NCBI GenBank assembly: GCA_032717465.1
Contig: CM064632.1
Location: 27,548,814 to 27,612,813 of the forward strand
Direction of reading: 5' to 3'
DNA length: 64,000 bases
Origin: Coenobita brevimanus
Lineage: Eukaryota; Arthropoda; Malacostraca; Decapoda; Coenobitidae
This document shows, piece by piece, positions 32,750 through 43,934 of the stretch; the stretch's first letter is position 1; each line of letters begins with the position of its first letter. A program made the position numbers and the translations under genes. The notes beneath the pieces are model-generated. The model worked only from the letters and a program-made list of their open reading frames with translations. It made no database searches and had not been told where the DNA came from.

Positions 32750-33133
32750 GCTGATGTGGGTGGCGGCTGTGGTGAGGAGGGTGGTGGTTGTCGTTGTGAT
32801 GAGTTGTAGGGAGGGATGTGGCGAGGGTGGTGGTTGTGGTGGATGTGGCAGTAGTGAGGGTAGTAATTGTCGTTGTGATGATTTACAGGGAGGGATATGG
32901 TGAGGATGGTGGTTGGGATGGATGTGACTGGTGAAGGTGATGATGGTTGTAGTGGTTGTGATGGTTTGTAGGGACAGTTGTGTTGAGTGTGGTGGGGTAG
33001 ATGTGGTGGTGGCAAGGATGCTGATGGTGATGGCAGTGGTTGTGATAGTTTGTAGAGACGGTTATGGTGGTGATGGTGTTGGTTTTTGTTGTGAATGTGA
33101 TTATTTTGATGGATAGTTGTGGTGAGCATTTTT

Positions 33134-33585
33134 TTTTTTTTTAATGTGAGGAAGAAGGAACCAAAGGCAACGAGCCCGCAAAACTATTCCTTCCAAGAGA
33201 AAAACAAAATATAAGAGAGAGCCAAATTCAAGATCCGATCATTTCCAGATGCCTGGACACACTGCTTTTGAAAAACTGGAGATCATAGGAAGTAGGAAAT
33301 ACAGACATAGGGAGACAGTTCCGGAGTTGACCTGTTGCATAAATGAAGGACTGGGAGTAACGGTTAACTCTTGCATTAGAGAGTTGGACAGAAAAGGGAT
33401 GAGAGTTTGCTGCTAGACGGGTGCTACGCGCCCGTCGTAGGGGTGGAGGAATGCATGCAGACAGTTCAGAGGAGCAGTGACCATTGAAGTAGCGATAGAA
33501 AAGAGATAAAGATGCAACAGTGCGGCGAAGAGATAAAGGTTGAAGGGAGTCGGTAAGAGGAGGAGAGTTAATGAGGCAAAAAGCT
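33134..33585 (-). mobile_element. Jockey-like LINE 3' fragment
   Basis: Collinear with 19680-20130, so it contains the C-terminal end of the RT protein (S-L-R-R-T-V-A-S-L-S-L-F-Y-R-Y-F, and V-F-P-T-S-Y-D-L) and the 3' UTR. The frame is open over ~115 codons. A T-run at 33127-33141 (poly-A on the element strand) marks the 3' end, and 5' truncation is at ~33585 against the minisatellite. Confidence 0.88.
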
Positions 33586-33838
33586 GACAGCCGTGAATGT
33601 GATTGTGATGAGTGTGTTGTTGGTGGTGGTGATAATAATTTGTAGAGATGGATTAGTTGAAGATGATGGCAGTAGTATTTGTGTTTCATGGTTTTGGTAG
33701 GGTAATGGTGGTGGTGGTCCTGGCGGTTGTGGTTGTGGCAATAGTGAATTAATGGTATGGGGGTGATGGTGGGGGATGATGGCTGTGATTGTGGTAAGGA
33801 GGGTAGTGGTGGTGAGGGCTATGGTGGGTGGAGATGCT

Positions 33839-34260
33839 GGTCGTCGACGTGGTAAGAGGTGGTGGAGATGGTGATCGTCGACGTGGTAAGAGGTGGTGGT
33901 GATGATGGAGGTGGTGGTCGTCGACGTGGTAAGAGGTGGTGGTGATGGTGGAGATGGTGGTCGTCGACGTGGTAAGAGGTGGTGGTGATGATGGAGATGG
34001 TGATCGTCGACGTGGTAAGAGGTGGTGGTGATGGTGGAGATGGTGGTCGTCGACGTTGTAAGAGGTGGTGGTGATGGTGGAGATGGTGGTCGTCGACGTG
34101 GTAAGAGGTGGTGGTGATGGTGGAGATGGTGGTCGTCGACGTGGTAAGAGGTGGTGGTGGTGGTGGAGTTGGTGATCGTCGACGTGGTAAGAGGTGGTGG
34201 TGATGGTGGAGATGGTGGTCGTCGACGTGGTAAGAGGTGGTGGTGATGGTCGTGGTGGTG
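33839..34260. repeat. 43-bp minisatellite sub-array, ~10 copies
   Basis: TCGTCGACG starts recur at 33875, 33918, 33961 and 34004, 43 bp apart, after one short 34-bp unit at 33841. Each unit contains GTCGACGTGGTAAGAGGTGG. Every unit carries a SalI site, so copy number is easily scored. Confidence 0.94.
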
Positions 34261-34350
34261 GTTGCGGCTGTGGTTATAGGTAGTGGTTGTTTGGGTGATG
34301 GTGGTTGTGGTGGTGGTGATGGTTGCCATGGTTGTGGTATGGGCGATGGG

Positions 34351-35182
34351 GACTGTTGTGATGAGGAAAGTTGTTATTGTTGTTGTTTAACTCCTGCCAT
34401 GCCTGGCAAAGCAGACCTATCGACCGAAGGTAAACAACTGTCCCTATGGAGTCATCCCACAGGTTACCTTCACTGTTGATTTGTCTGTGTCTTAGTGTGG
34501 CATTTACTGTATAGTGCTGTTCAATGAATGTTATGTTTTGTGGGTCGATTTTACAAACGGGGAAGGTGTCAACTGTGATTCAACCCAACCCATGTCAAAG
34601 CTAACTGAGGAGAGCTGGGTGATGTCCTACTCTACGCCTAACCAGGTGAACTCGATCAGCTCTATTAAAGGATACCTCTGATGGGTGCATGTCAGGAGGG
34701 GGCTTGTAGTATAGTGTTCTGATCGAGGTGTTGTATTGTCCTGCGCATGAATTGAGTATACAGGTGTTTCTTCATTGATAGTATTGAATTGCCTGGAGGT
34801 GAGATGTTACTGAAGAGAGTCTGGTAATGGTTGTGTAGTGATTATTTTATGTATAATGTTGTGCTCACCCCCTCCTCTGTTTCTTTCTCTCTCTCTTCCA
34901 TCACTGATTTGTGGGTCTATTAGGATGGTGATGACGGAGAGGTGACATGAAGAGCTACACCCACACATACTGTATATTTCCTTACATTCACCACACCCAC
35001 ACCCTCTCATCTATATCCACAGTCCACCACAAACTTTTGCACTTACACACTCAAGACATACCCATTCCCCCCTCCCCCCCTTCAGACACACACTCCCATA
35101 CTTTCACTTTCCATTACCCATTCTGTCTACATTTTGCCGAACTATCCACGTCCAATTCCCAAATCGTATTTACATACTGACG

Positions 35183-35187
<5 letters not shown>
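34351..35187. other. unassigned
   Basis: No gene recognised. CA-rich from 34950. Confidence 0.4.

Positions 35188-35270
<83 letters not shown>
35188..35270. repeat. (CA)n microsatellite, ~41 units
   Basis: A perfect CA run. Confidence 0.96.
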
Positions 35271-35272
<2 letters not shown>

Positions 35273-35884
35273 TTCTTCCACTACTGACCTTACATTTTTT
35301 CTCATTCCAGTCATTCATAAATCCCGCGACAGTTCTTCTTTCATGGAAGTTTTAGTTTCTTCATTATAATCGGTGACTTTTATTCGTTCCTCCAAACGAG
35401 TTATTCAATTTAGGGGAGACTTTTGGATCTTGGGGAAGGTCTATAGTCTTGTTCGGCATCTTCACTATAAATCGTTCCTAAGCTATATCGTCTGAACTTA
35501 GTGATTAAAAACAAGCTTATACTAACGCCGATGATGAGATTCTGTTTAACGTTTGCGTCCAGAGACATTTTTATTTATACCGGTTGCAACCAGACGGTCA
35601 TGTTCATCCTTGGAGAAAACTAAACCCATAAAAGACATCACAGGGTTCATGGAGTTCAAAGTGGGTTATATCTAAGGGGAATTAATTATTTTTTTTTTAT
35701 GGGAATATACTGTACTCGGTTCATTTTAACTTTGCCTACAATTATGATCAGTCCATCCTTAATAATTTCACTGTGGCTGCAGCACTTGGGTACGTGACTG
35801 AACCGAGGGAAATCCTTGCAGTCAAAACCAGCAAAATAAGTCTCAGGTAACCCTTCTTCCGCTACAGATACAAGTTCGTCCGTA

Positions 35885-36085
35885 TTCTCGATTGAGGAAG
35901 CTCCCTAACACCTTTTCCTAAGTGATTTTTTTTTTATTACACCATACTCTCCTCTTCTGCGTTACTTAATTCCTCCCAATATTACTGTACTTTGTATACA
36001 CAAAGTAAGAAAGTATAATAACCAGTTATATCCAACATAAATCGCTATGGAAGAGGTGTTAGGAAGCTTCCTTAGCCAACAAGAA
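35885..36085 (+). mobile_element. MITE family 1, copy B
   Basis: Begins TTCTCGATTGAGGAAGCTCC and ends GGAAGCTTCCTTAGCCAACA plus AGAA, with TA on both sides (35883-35884 and 36086-36087). TIR length ~48 bp, total 201 bp. Confidence 0.88.
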
Positions 36086-36641
36086 TACAAGTCCTGTTGA
36101 TTCTGTTTAGGATTTCACGAGACGTTATTGCTCAGGCGAGAGATATGCTGGCATTCGAAGGGTTAATTCGGAGTTACAGCAAGATATTAACAATAGAATA
36201 AGGTGGTAATCACGAAAGGGAGTTTTAGAAAGGAGTAAGGGCCGGTATATTGTCTTACTCTGCCACTGAACTACGAAAATAAGGCTACAAAAGGAAGAAA
36301 ATCTGAGACAAATTAAAGTGGAAGGACTGTATTACTTTTTTCTTCACTTCGCTCTCTCTCTCTTTCTCTCTCTCTCTGAGTTATTACTCTCACTCTCATA
36401 CCTTATATCGAGGCGAGAGTTAATATCTGACGTGTAAGTAAGTTTCATATCGGCAAAATTCAAAAGGTGAAAAATACTGAGAACTTTTTAAGGATAAAAT
36501 TCAATGTCAGTATATAACCCCAGCTGTTTTTAATTAGTCATGACATCGCCCAAGCCTCTTTTTTAAATCAGTTTTTGTTCAGGAATATTGAGCTTTTGTT
36601 CACGTTTGATGTTATCGTATTTTTTCATCCGCACCCTCCCA

Positions 36642-36681
<40 letters not shown>

Positions 36682-36689
36682 TCAGTCTG
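36086..36689. other. unassigned, with (TC)n and (GA)n
   Basis: (TC)n at ~36353-36378 and (GA)n at 36646-36677. A possible family 2 MITE scrap at ~36255-36335. Confidence 0.4.
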
Positions 36690-36825
36690 GCTGGCAACAT
36701 GGCTGGTATAGTCAGCCAAAAAAGCCGTGTCTTCTTTCCGAACCCCGCAAATATTCGAACAGATAAGTCTAAGCAAAACGGATAGCGTCACAAATCTGGC
36801 AACTGTGTCGGACCAGACGGTGGTG
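36690..36825 (+). repeat. dispersed repeat with a conserved short frame, copy 1
   Basis: An inverted copy lies at 46459-46592. Both encode I-V-S-Q-K-S-R-V-F-x-P-N-P-x-N-I-R-T-x-K, then S-K-Q and a stop two codons later. Homology continues past the stop through CTGGCAAYTGTGTCRGACCA. I do not recognise the peptide. It may be part of a transposable element 5' region or of a processed gene copy. Confidence 0.65.
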
Positions 36826-37201
36826 GATGCATGGTCGTGGAGAGTGTAGACGTGTTTTTCGCTGCGCTCTTCTCTAGTATTCAGGGCTGCCTTACCGGCA
36901 TTAGCTTCTTTTTTTTTTCACCCTTCTGGTGACGTTTAGGTTTAGCTAGTACTCAGTTACCTCCCCTCCCTGTTAGTCTTGAACAGTAGGTGTCTGTTCA
37001 AATAAACTGAGTTTACCTTTGCTTATCGCCCACGGAGGGTCCCCCCCACTGATCGCTCTGGGGCGTGAAGAAACACGGTCGGGCCTCCCTGGAGTGGTTT
37101 GAGAGGGCAACCTCAGACTTAGGTGTGTGGTCCCCGGCTGTTTGTCCTTTGCTTGTTTTCTCTCCTTCTTCCCACTTCCCCCGCTAGGGGGGAGTGGTAC
37201 T

Positions 37202-38088
37202 ATGGAGGACGCCCCTACTGCCTCTCCCCCCCTCAGGGGGGGAGGTGGTCCTGACCGACCCCTGACCGATCAACGGACTGACAGCCCCCAGACAGAACGG
37301 CCCCAGACTCGATTGCCTCTTGACATAAATGTTAAAAATGCTGAATTTGTAATTATCCATGCTCTAGGTTCCACTCCCTTGAGCAGTCTCAATCCCTTCA
37401 TGATTAAGAAGGTTATTGATGGCTGTGCTGGGGAGGTGGAACAAGTGAAAAAACTTGTGAATGGAGACCTCCTTGTTAAGACATGTAATTCCTCCCAAGT
37501 TAAGGACTTGTTAAAGCTGCGCAAAATTCCACTGCTATGATGTCGAGGCCAAGATCCCAACATCCATGAATTCCTGCAAGGGGGTTATCACTTGCAGGGA
37601 TCTCATGGTGATGAGTGAGGAAGAAATCATAGAGGAACTTGCTCAGCAAGATGTCATCGATGCCCGGTTTATAACTAGATTTTCCGAAGGCATAAAGACG
37701 AAGACGGCCACCATTGTTTTGACTTTCGGCAAAGTTTCACTCCCAGCACATGTCAAAGTTGGCTATGAAATTGTTAATGTCAGACCTTATATCCCCAACC
37801 CACTCCGTTGCATGAAGTGTCAATTATATGGGCACATTGCTTAAGAGTTGTCGGGCTTCACAGTCAGTGTGTGGCAAATGTGCAACACAGGGTCACGATG
37901 CTGAGCAATGCACATCAGAGACTATCTGTTGCTTCCACTGTGTAAGGGTGCTCACTCCACTTCCTCTAGGGACTGTCCCAAGTGGAAGGAGGAGAAAGAG
38001 GTCTGCACTGGTGAAGGCAACTGAGGGTGTCTCCTACTATGAAGCAAGGAAAAAGGTGAAGCAGTTGCATGCAACTCCTCGCGAATAG
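37202..38088 (+). pseudogene. LINE ORF1 (gag-like, CCHC zinc knuckles), frameshifted
   Basis: ORF1 proteins of this class coat the element RNA. I take ATG 37202 (M-E-D-A-P-T-A-S-P) as the start; an upstream in-frame ATG adds a hydrophobic leader that looks non-native. The N-terminal part is Pro/Arg-rich and followed by a domain containing I-P-N-P-L-R-C-M-K-C. Three CCHC knuckles follow: C-M-K-C-Q-L-Y-G-H, C-G-K-C-A-T-Q-G-H-D-A-E-Q-C, and C-F-H-C with its remainder (S-S-R-D-C-P-K-W) in another frame. At least three frame changes are visible: near 37535-37570, one extra T at ~37842, and one within the third knuckle at ~37945. It is non-functional as it stands. Confidence 0.85.
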
Positions 38089-38539
38089 GTCCTATGCTTC
38101 TTGGCGGTGATGTCCTGTCCCGTGATGTGCTCTGCTGGGACACAGACTGACCCTGAACCGGTTCCTCTTGTCACACATTCTACCTCTCCATCTCAGCCTC
38201 CTGTCCAATCCACTTCTCAACCTGATACCCCTGTTACAACTTCCTACTCTCAGGCTGCTGCTGCTTCTCAGTCAGTCAAGCCTAAAACGAAGCCTGACAA
38301 CTCTTGTAAGAGTAATATGACCACCCTTACCAAGTCACGTCCTCATGTTCTTCCTACTCCTGGCCCAGCGAGGGAGAGGAAGGGTAGCTCTTCCTCGGGT
38401 GGAACCTGGGAACCTCGTAATTGATGAAAATATGGAGGTTTCCGTAAGCAAGCACCGGGATAGGTCCACCGGTAGTCGCATAAGCCTTCTGGCGGGCGGC
38501 AAAAAAAGCCTAAACACACTGGCCCCCAACGTAAATCTT

Positions 38540-41500
38540 AAACCGTCGCTTTCACTGTATTACAGTGGAATTGTAGAGGTATTGGGAATAAGTTACAAGG
38601 TATAGCAATCTTGCTGTCAATACACAGGCCAGACGTTGTTTGTTTACAGGAGGCAGCCTGGAGGATCATCCTGATCCTCCACAGTTCAGACACTACCACT
38701 CGTATAGAAGATATGAAGGTCACGGAGTTGCCATTTACACACATAAATCACACCCACAAACGGAAGTGATTCTAAATTCTACTCTGGAAGCTGTCGCGTG
38801 CAGAGTAAAATTTAATAACACGTATCTGTCTATTTGCTCTCTGTACTGTCCTCCACATGGCCCCATTGATAGTGATGCTTTAAATTCACTAGTTGAACAT
38901 CTCCTTGGGAATAAGTTAGTGTTGGGCGATTTTAACGCCCATCACTATCAATGGGAGGTAGCTTGAGGATCGATGGTCGTGGGAGCAAGTAGCCGACCTA
39001 ATACTACAGTCCAGCCTCTGTCTTCTGAACGATGGTAGAGCGACTCGTGTAGATGATCGTACTGGTAACTTTTCGGCCATTGACTTATCTTTGGCCTCCC
39101 CTGGTATACATCAAGATCTCTCATGGGACCCTTACGACGACTCTTTGGGAAGTGATCATTTACCCATCTGTCTTTCTTATACACGACATCATTTCGGACC
39201 CTCCACCTCCAAAATTTAACTATAAGAAAGCAGATTGGGGATCCTTCTCAAGGATCGCCAATTTAGATATATCTGGGGAGACCATAGATGTTAAGGTCGA
39301 AAATATAACCCAATCCATATTACACGCAGCTGAGGCTGCTATTCCCAAGACTTCTACAGTTCATCGAAGCATAGAGCACATTGGTGGACGCCGGATTGCC
39401 ACAAGCATTAAGAAACGCAATAGGAGATACAGGATTTTTGATAGTCAGCCCACTGAGGAAAATTTTATTGCATACAAACAGGCACGGGCTGAGGCAAGGA
39501 GAATAATAAGAAGGGCTAAACGTGACTCCTGGCGGTCCTTTGTGTCCACGGTGACTCGTACAACACCATTAAATAAAGTCTGGTCCACTATAAGATTATT
39601 AAATAATAAACGCCCATACTTCCCTGTCACCACCTTGCAGGTGAATAACACCTATGACGAGCCCGTGGACGTTGCTAACATCCTCGCCAGGAGTTTTTCT
39701 CATGTAAGTAGCTCAGCCAATTATGACCCGCGTTTCCAACTTCATAAACGCACGGCTGAGCTACAGATATTAGACTTTGCCACAGAAGACGTAAACTCCC
39801 GTACAACCAAGAGTTTACGCTTCAGATGAACTGCTCCTTTGCCCTTAAATCCTGTAAAGACACCAGCCCTGGACCAGACACCCTCATCACGTATGGTATG
39901 ATCCAGCATCTTAATCAGGACAACCTGATTAAGATGTTAGCATTGTACAATGAGATTTGGGCGTCTCGAACGTTCCCAAACTCATGGCACTTTGCGCACG
40001 TCATACCGATACCCAAAGAGGCTGGTCGTCTTATGAATCCCACTTCATTTCGTCCTATTGTGTTGACTTCTTGTCTATGTAAGGTCATGGAACGTATGGT
40101 TAACAATAGGCTTCTTTTTGTTTTAGAGTCGAAGAATTTGTTAAATGATCAACAATGTGGCTTCCGTAAATACAGAAGTTCACTAGATCATTTAATGAAT
40201 TTGGAGCATTGTATTGCAGAGGCATTTGCCAATAAAGAATTCATGATAGGGGTGTTCCTGGACATCCATAAAGCCTATGACATGACCTGGCGACACGGTA
40301 TATTAATGAAGCTCTATGCTTATGGTTTAAGAGGAAATTTGCCTGTTTTTATTTCAAATTTCTTAAGGGACAGAACTTTCTCTGTCAAATTGCCCCGTAA
40401 CGTAACATCTGATATATTTATCCAGGAAAACGGGGTGCCACAGGGAAGTGTGCTTAGTCCTACTTTATTTGGTATTATGATCAATGATATTCTGTCATCA
40501 GCTCCCATCCCGAGGAATCTTAAATACTCGCTCTACGCTGACGATTGTGCAATATGGCACTCTTCCCGTAATGCACAATTTTCGGCTGGGCGGATTCAAG
40601 CAGCCCTTGACTCCGTCCACCAATGGGCCTTGCAGTGGAGATTTAAGTTTTCCGTCCGTAAGTGTGCCGCTATAGTTTTCACTAATCGTAACGTACCTAA
40701 TTTGTGCTTAACTTTGGATAACCAGGCGGTACCTTTTCAAAATTCTGTAAAATTTTTAGGAATACATTTTGATCGTAGAATGAATTTTAAACTTCACGTT
40801 AATACTTTGCTTGCTCGTTGTCATAAACCGTTAAATGTCCTCAAGTACCTAGCGGGTACTACCTGGGGTGCCGACAGAAAATCTTTATTAATGGTGTATA
40901 AGTCCCTTATTCGATCAAAGCTAGACTATGGCGCACAGGTGTATGGCTCTGCATCTGATGCCACGCTGAAAGGATTGGATGTGTTACAGAATAAATGCTT
41001 GCGAATGTGTCTTGGAGCTGTCCGGTGTACCCGTGTAGCTCGTATGGAAGTGGAGGCGAATGTGCCTCCCCTCCGTATTCGCCGTGACCACCTGGCATTT
41101 TCGTATGGACTACGAACATTAAGGAAAAGCAATATCGGCAATGTGGCCTGTATCCCTGCGTCCAATACCACCACCTTCATGCGGGTGCGTCGAAGCCACT
41201 TGTCAGCCGCCTCCACTTACTGACTCAGGAGCTTGGTGTCGACCCCAGTGACTGTGACAAGTTGGTGCTAAAAAATATAGCGCCTTGGGAGCCACCCAGC
41301 TTTACAGTGGATGTATCATGGCTCCCAGCACCAAAGGCCAAGGCGCCGGAGGCGGAGGTCCACCACTTGTTTCGTAACATCATTGTTCGTCACTTGGGGT
41401 CCCATCAATTGTACACCGACGGCTCCAAGTCGAGGAATGTGTGGTGCAAGGTGTGGTCGACTGAATGTGCCCTCAGGTATCGGTTGCCGACTCATACATC

Positions 41501-42223
41501 TGTGTTTACTTCTAGAACTCTTTGCTATTGACAAAGCCATAGACTATGCTCTCAATTCTAGGCATGACTCATTTGTCATTTTTTCAGATTCAAAATCAGC
41601 CCTTCAGGCAATTGCATCTTGTACTACGGACTCTCATGAGATCCAGGGCCGCATCGTTAATAAGTTGCATTCATGCAACAAGTCATTCACGCTGATCTGG
41701 GTGCCTGGTCATTGTCGTATCTACGGCAATGAGCAGGCTGATTTCTACCGCAAAGTCGGCTGTAGAACTCGAGGAGACTTGGGACGTTCCTCGTGATCTA
41801 CGGTCGAGTCTCTCTCTCGGAAAGAAATCAATAAATCTTCTGTGGCAAGGTCAGTGGACCAGACTAAATATTCCAACTTGTAAGCCGTACCTGGGCGACT
41901 GGGACACTGCCAACCGTCCCAGTCGCCTAGAAGAAAAAGTGTTGGCACGGTTGCGGCTTAATGCCACCATTTTAACCCACATAAAACCATATATGGAAAG
42001 ACGCTTCCCACCGCACTGTAACATCTGTAATGCGGTGTTATCTATCAGTCATATCATCCTGCGCTGTCGGCGATTTATTCGTGAACGTGCTTCACTTATA
42101 AATTACTGCGGCGCAGTAGACGTCCCCTTCACCCTTTCCACCATCCTGGGTGATGGGGACATTGTTATGACTGATAAATTGATGGCTTTCTTGAGAGAGA
42201 CCGGACTGATCAGAGTGATGTGA
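38540..42223 (+). pseudogene. LINE ORF2 (endonuclease, RT, RNase H), frameshifted
   Basis: Domains in order: AP-type endonuclease (Q-W-N-C-R-G at ~38550, V-C-L-Q-E-A, G-D-F-N-A-H-H at ~38926, G-S-D-H-L-P near 39150); linker; RT in one long open frame 39826-41223 (P-I-P-K-E-A-G, G-F-R-K-Y-R-S-S, F-L-D-I-H-K-A-Y-D, G-V-P-Q-G-S-V-L-S-P-T-L-F, catalytic Y-A-D-D near 40536). RNase H follows (Y-T-D-G-S-K at ~41416, E-L-F-A-I-D near 41515, F-S-D-S-K-S-A-L, W-V-P-G-H, N-E-Q-A-D), with its acidic residues present but spread over two frames. A C-terminal C-x2-C-x8-H-x4-C motif is at ~42018-42065. Endonuclease and RNase H parts are broken by several frameshifts; the RT frame is intact for ~465 codons. 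Confidence 0.88.
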
Positions 42224-42370
42224 CTTTTTTACTGTGTGGTTATGGTTTTTATGAAGAGTAAATATGTATATATTGTAATATTAATTAGGTTGACAGTTGA
42301 CATATTTTAAATAGTTCCTCCTCCTACCGATCTATTTCTAATATTGATGTCCCCTACATTAAGCCAAGTT

Positions 42371-42461
42371 CCTCGCCTGACAGTCACCAGCTGATGAGTG
42401 CAAGTGTGCAATATAGGAAGGTATTGGGCACTTGCAGTCGATGGTGGTCTGCTGGGCGAGG
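42371..42461 (+). ncRNA. structured 3' UTR hairpin, copy 1
   Basis: Outer stem CCTCGCCTGACAG (42371-42383) pairs with CTGCTGGGCGAGG (42449-42461). A short middle stem is CACCA/TGGTG (42385-42389, 42442-42446). The apical 15-bp stem TGCAAGTGTGCAATA / TATTGGGCACTTGCA (42399-42413, 42422-42436) has one mismatch and closes the octaloop TAGGAAGG. This is an RNA element in the LINE 3' UTR rather than a separate gene. A natural role would be recognition by the LINE RT at the 3' end of its RNA, which is inference. Confidence 0.8.
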
Positions 42462-42606
42462 TTCTTCACTTTCTGTACAAATTATGTAAATACATTATAT
42501 TATCTTGCTTAAGTTATTCTAATTAGGGACGACAGCTGACGTATATGGAAATGTTCCTGACTCGTCTGGTTCCCTTTCATATATTGATGTCCTATATTAG
42601 GTTGTG

Positions 42607-42697
42607 CCTCGACTGACAGTTACCAGGTGATGAGTGCAGGTATGTAATGTAGAAAGGCATTACATATCTGTAGTCGATGGTGTTCTGTTAGTCGAGG
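42607..42697 (+). ncRNA. structured 3' UTR hairpin, copy 2
   Basis: The same architecture 236 bp downstream. The outer stem is CCTCGACTGACAG / CTGTTAGTCGAGG (42607-42619, 42685-42697). The apical stem is TGCAGGTATGTAATG / CATTACATATCTGTA (42635-42649, 42658-42672) with loop TAGAAAGG. Relative to copy 1, five base pairs changed on both sides. The internal-loop words TGATGAGTGCA and AGTCGATGGTG are unchanged. Confidence 0.8.
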
Positions 42698-42895
42698 TAT
42701 TTTACCATTAGTGTAGGGCTAGTTATTTGTCTCTGTAGGATTTAGTATAGGTTAGCGATTTGTCTGTTAGGTGATTAGTTTTAGGGTCTTTAGATTAGTT
42801 TGTCTTTATATTATAAGGTATAAAAAATATAAAACCAAGAAAAAATTAAAAAAAATAAAAATACAAAAAAAAAAAATTAAATAAGATTAAAATTA

Positions 42896-42948
42896 TTATA
42901 TATATATGTACGTTTGCATGAAAATGTGTCTGTATGTATGCATGGAAG

Positions 42949-42997
<49 letters not shown>

Positions 42998-43063
42998 ATA
43001 TATATATGTTTGTATATATATGTATATATGTTTAAATGTATATACATATATATATATATAAAT
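42896..43063. repeat. (TA)n and (TG)n tracts
   Basis: TA-rich at 42896-42908 and 43000-43062 with (TG)n at 42950-42993. Confidence 0.9.
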
Positions 43064-43107
43064 GGCCTTAATAACCAGGGGCTTCGTCCCCAATGGTTGA
43101 TAGGCCG

Positions 43108-43143
<36 letters not shown>
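43064..43143 (+). mobile_element. 43-nt hairpin followed by poly(A)36
   Basis: GGCC (43064) pairs with GGCC (43103-43106), AACCA with TGGTT, and GGGG with CCCC around a CTTCGT loop. The G after the hairpin is followed by 36 A residues. A small folded RNA 3' end plus poly(A) is the signature of a retroposed transcript (SINE or LINE 3' tail). The parent is not identified. Confidence 0.55.
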
Positions 43144-43145
<2 letters not shown>

Positions 43146-43605
43146 CGGTGGTGAGGGTGAGTGGTTTGGGGGTGGAGGTGGGTTAAAGAAGGATGCTTGT
43201 GCTGTAATTGTTTTTGGCAGTGTAGTCTAGCATTACACCGCATAGTAAAGGTGCTAAATGTGATATTACACGTGATTTAATACCTGTAAATAATGAAATG
43301 TATCGTCAGCCAGAAATAATGCTTAGATCGTGTAGCCAATCAAACGTTAAATGAAACGACGAGGTGCAACTCCGCCCCCTCCCCACTTTTCTGCCACAAC
43401 CCCTCCGTCGGGAATCAACAAGCCACATGACATCGGAATAAAGGACAGAAAGCTGTGTTTTTACAGTATGTTTACCTTCTGAACATGGCAGGATATACTG
43501 TATATATACCATGTGTGGTGTGGCAGACGTATACGGTGCCTTCACAGTAATAACAAGAAAACCATTCTACAGGTGGTTAGTGTTTTGGTAAAGGGGTGAG
43601 GGAAA
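43144..43605. other. unassigned
   Basis: No gene recognised. Confidence 0.4.
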
Positions 43606-43715
43606 CCCATAGATATAAATAAGTCTAGATGCAGCATGACACTACTTGAGATGCGTCTGCCCGGCCACCATTTTGGAACGGTCGAGGTAGACGATGTGAT
43701 CCTGACAGTGGGCAA
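43606..43715 (+). repeat. dispersed repeat, inverted partner of 45747-45855
   Basis: CCCATAGATATAAATAAGTC, then GATGC, GATGCGTCTGCCCGGCCACC and TTGGAACGGTC. All recur in order and inverted at 45747-45855. The two copies flank the triplet array. Confidence 0.75.
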
Positions 43716-43810
43716 AGTTGACCACCATTTACCTAGAAATGCTGCAGCACTGCTGCTTTTGGGTGTAGAAAGCGTCGGAATATATCAAGAGTGACACCGA
43801 AAGCATGAGC

Positions 43811-43925
43811 GGTTCAACTGTCTGGTTATGCAAACGTCCCTCAGCTGCTTCCCTGTCCCCAGAAAGGAGGATGGTGGGTTGTAGAAGGGAAATTTAAACC
43901 TGCAGTCCACCGAGTTCACGTTTCA
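43811..43925 (+). repeat. dispersed repeat, copy 2 (see 8091)
   Basis: AACGTCCCTCAGCTGCTTCC and CCTGCAGTCCACCGAGTTCA match 8114-8215. Confidence 0.6.
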
Positions 43926-43934
43926 GATGAACCA

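Larger units (their letters stand above)
32750..34350. repeat. GTG/GAT-rich minisatellite, interrupted by a LINE fragment
   Basis: On both sides of the LINE (33134-33585) the DNA is made of TTGTGATGRTTTGTAGGGA and GGTGGTGATGGTGG words. Early units at ~32788 and ~32867 are about 79 bp apart. His/Pro/Thr-rich minus-strand frames are artefacts. Confidence 0.85.
36830..42895 (+). mobile_element. I-like LINE with RNase H, nearly full length
   Basis: A ~6-kb non-LTR retrotransposon. It has a G/C-richer 5' UTR, ORF1 with zinc knuckles (37202-38088), ORF2 with endonuclease, RT, RNase H and a C-terminal zinc motif (~38540-42223), a ~600-bp 3' UTR with twin structured hairpins, and an A-rich 3' end (42823-42895). 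RNase H after the RT is a feature of the I, R1, LOA and related clades. The 5' boundary is approximate and I did not find a TSD. Confidence 0.85.

Noticed and set aside
42385..42446. CTGATGAG plus GTC near a stem, suggesting a hammerhead ribozyme in the LINE 3' UTR
   Set aside because: Copy 2 reads GGTGATGAG in place of CTGATGAG, and neither copy has the GAAA strand of the hammerhead core in the right place. The fold is conserved but is not a hammerhead.
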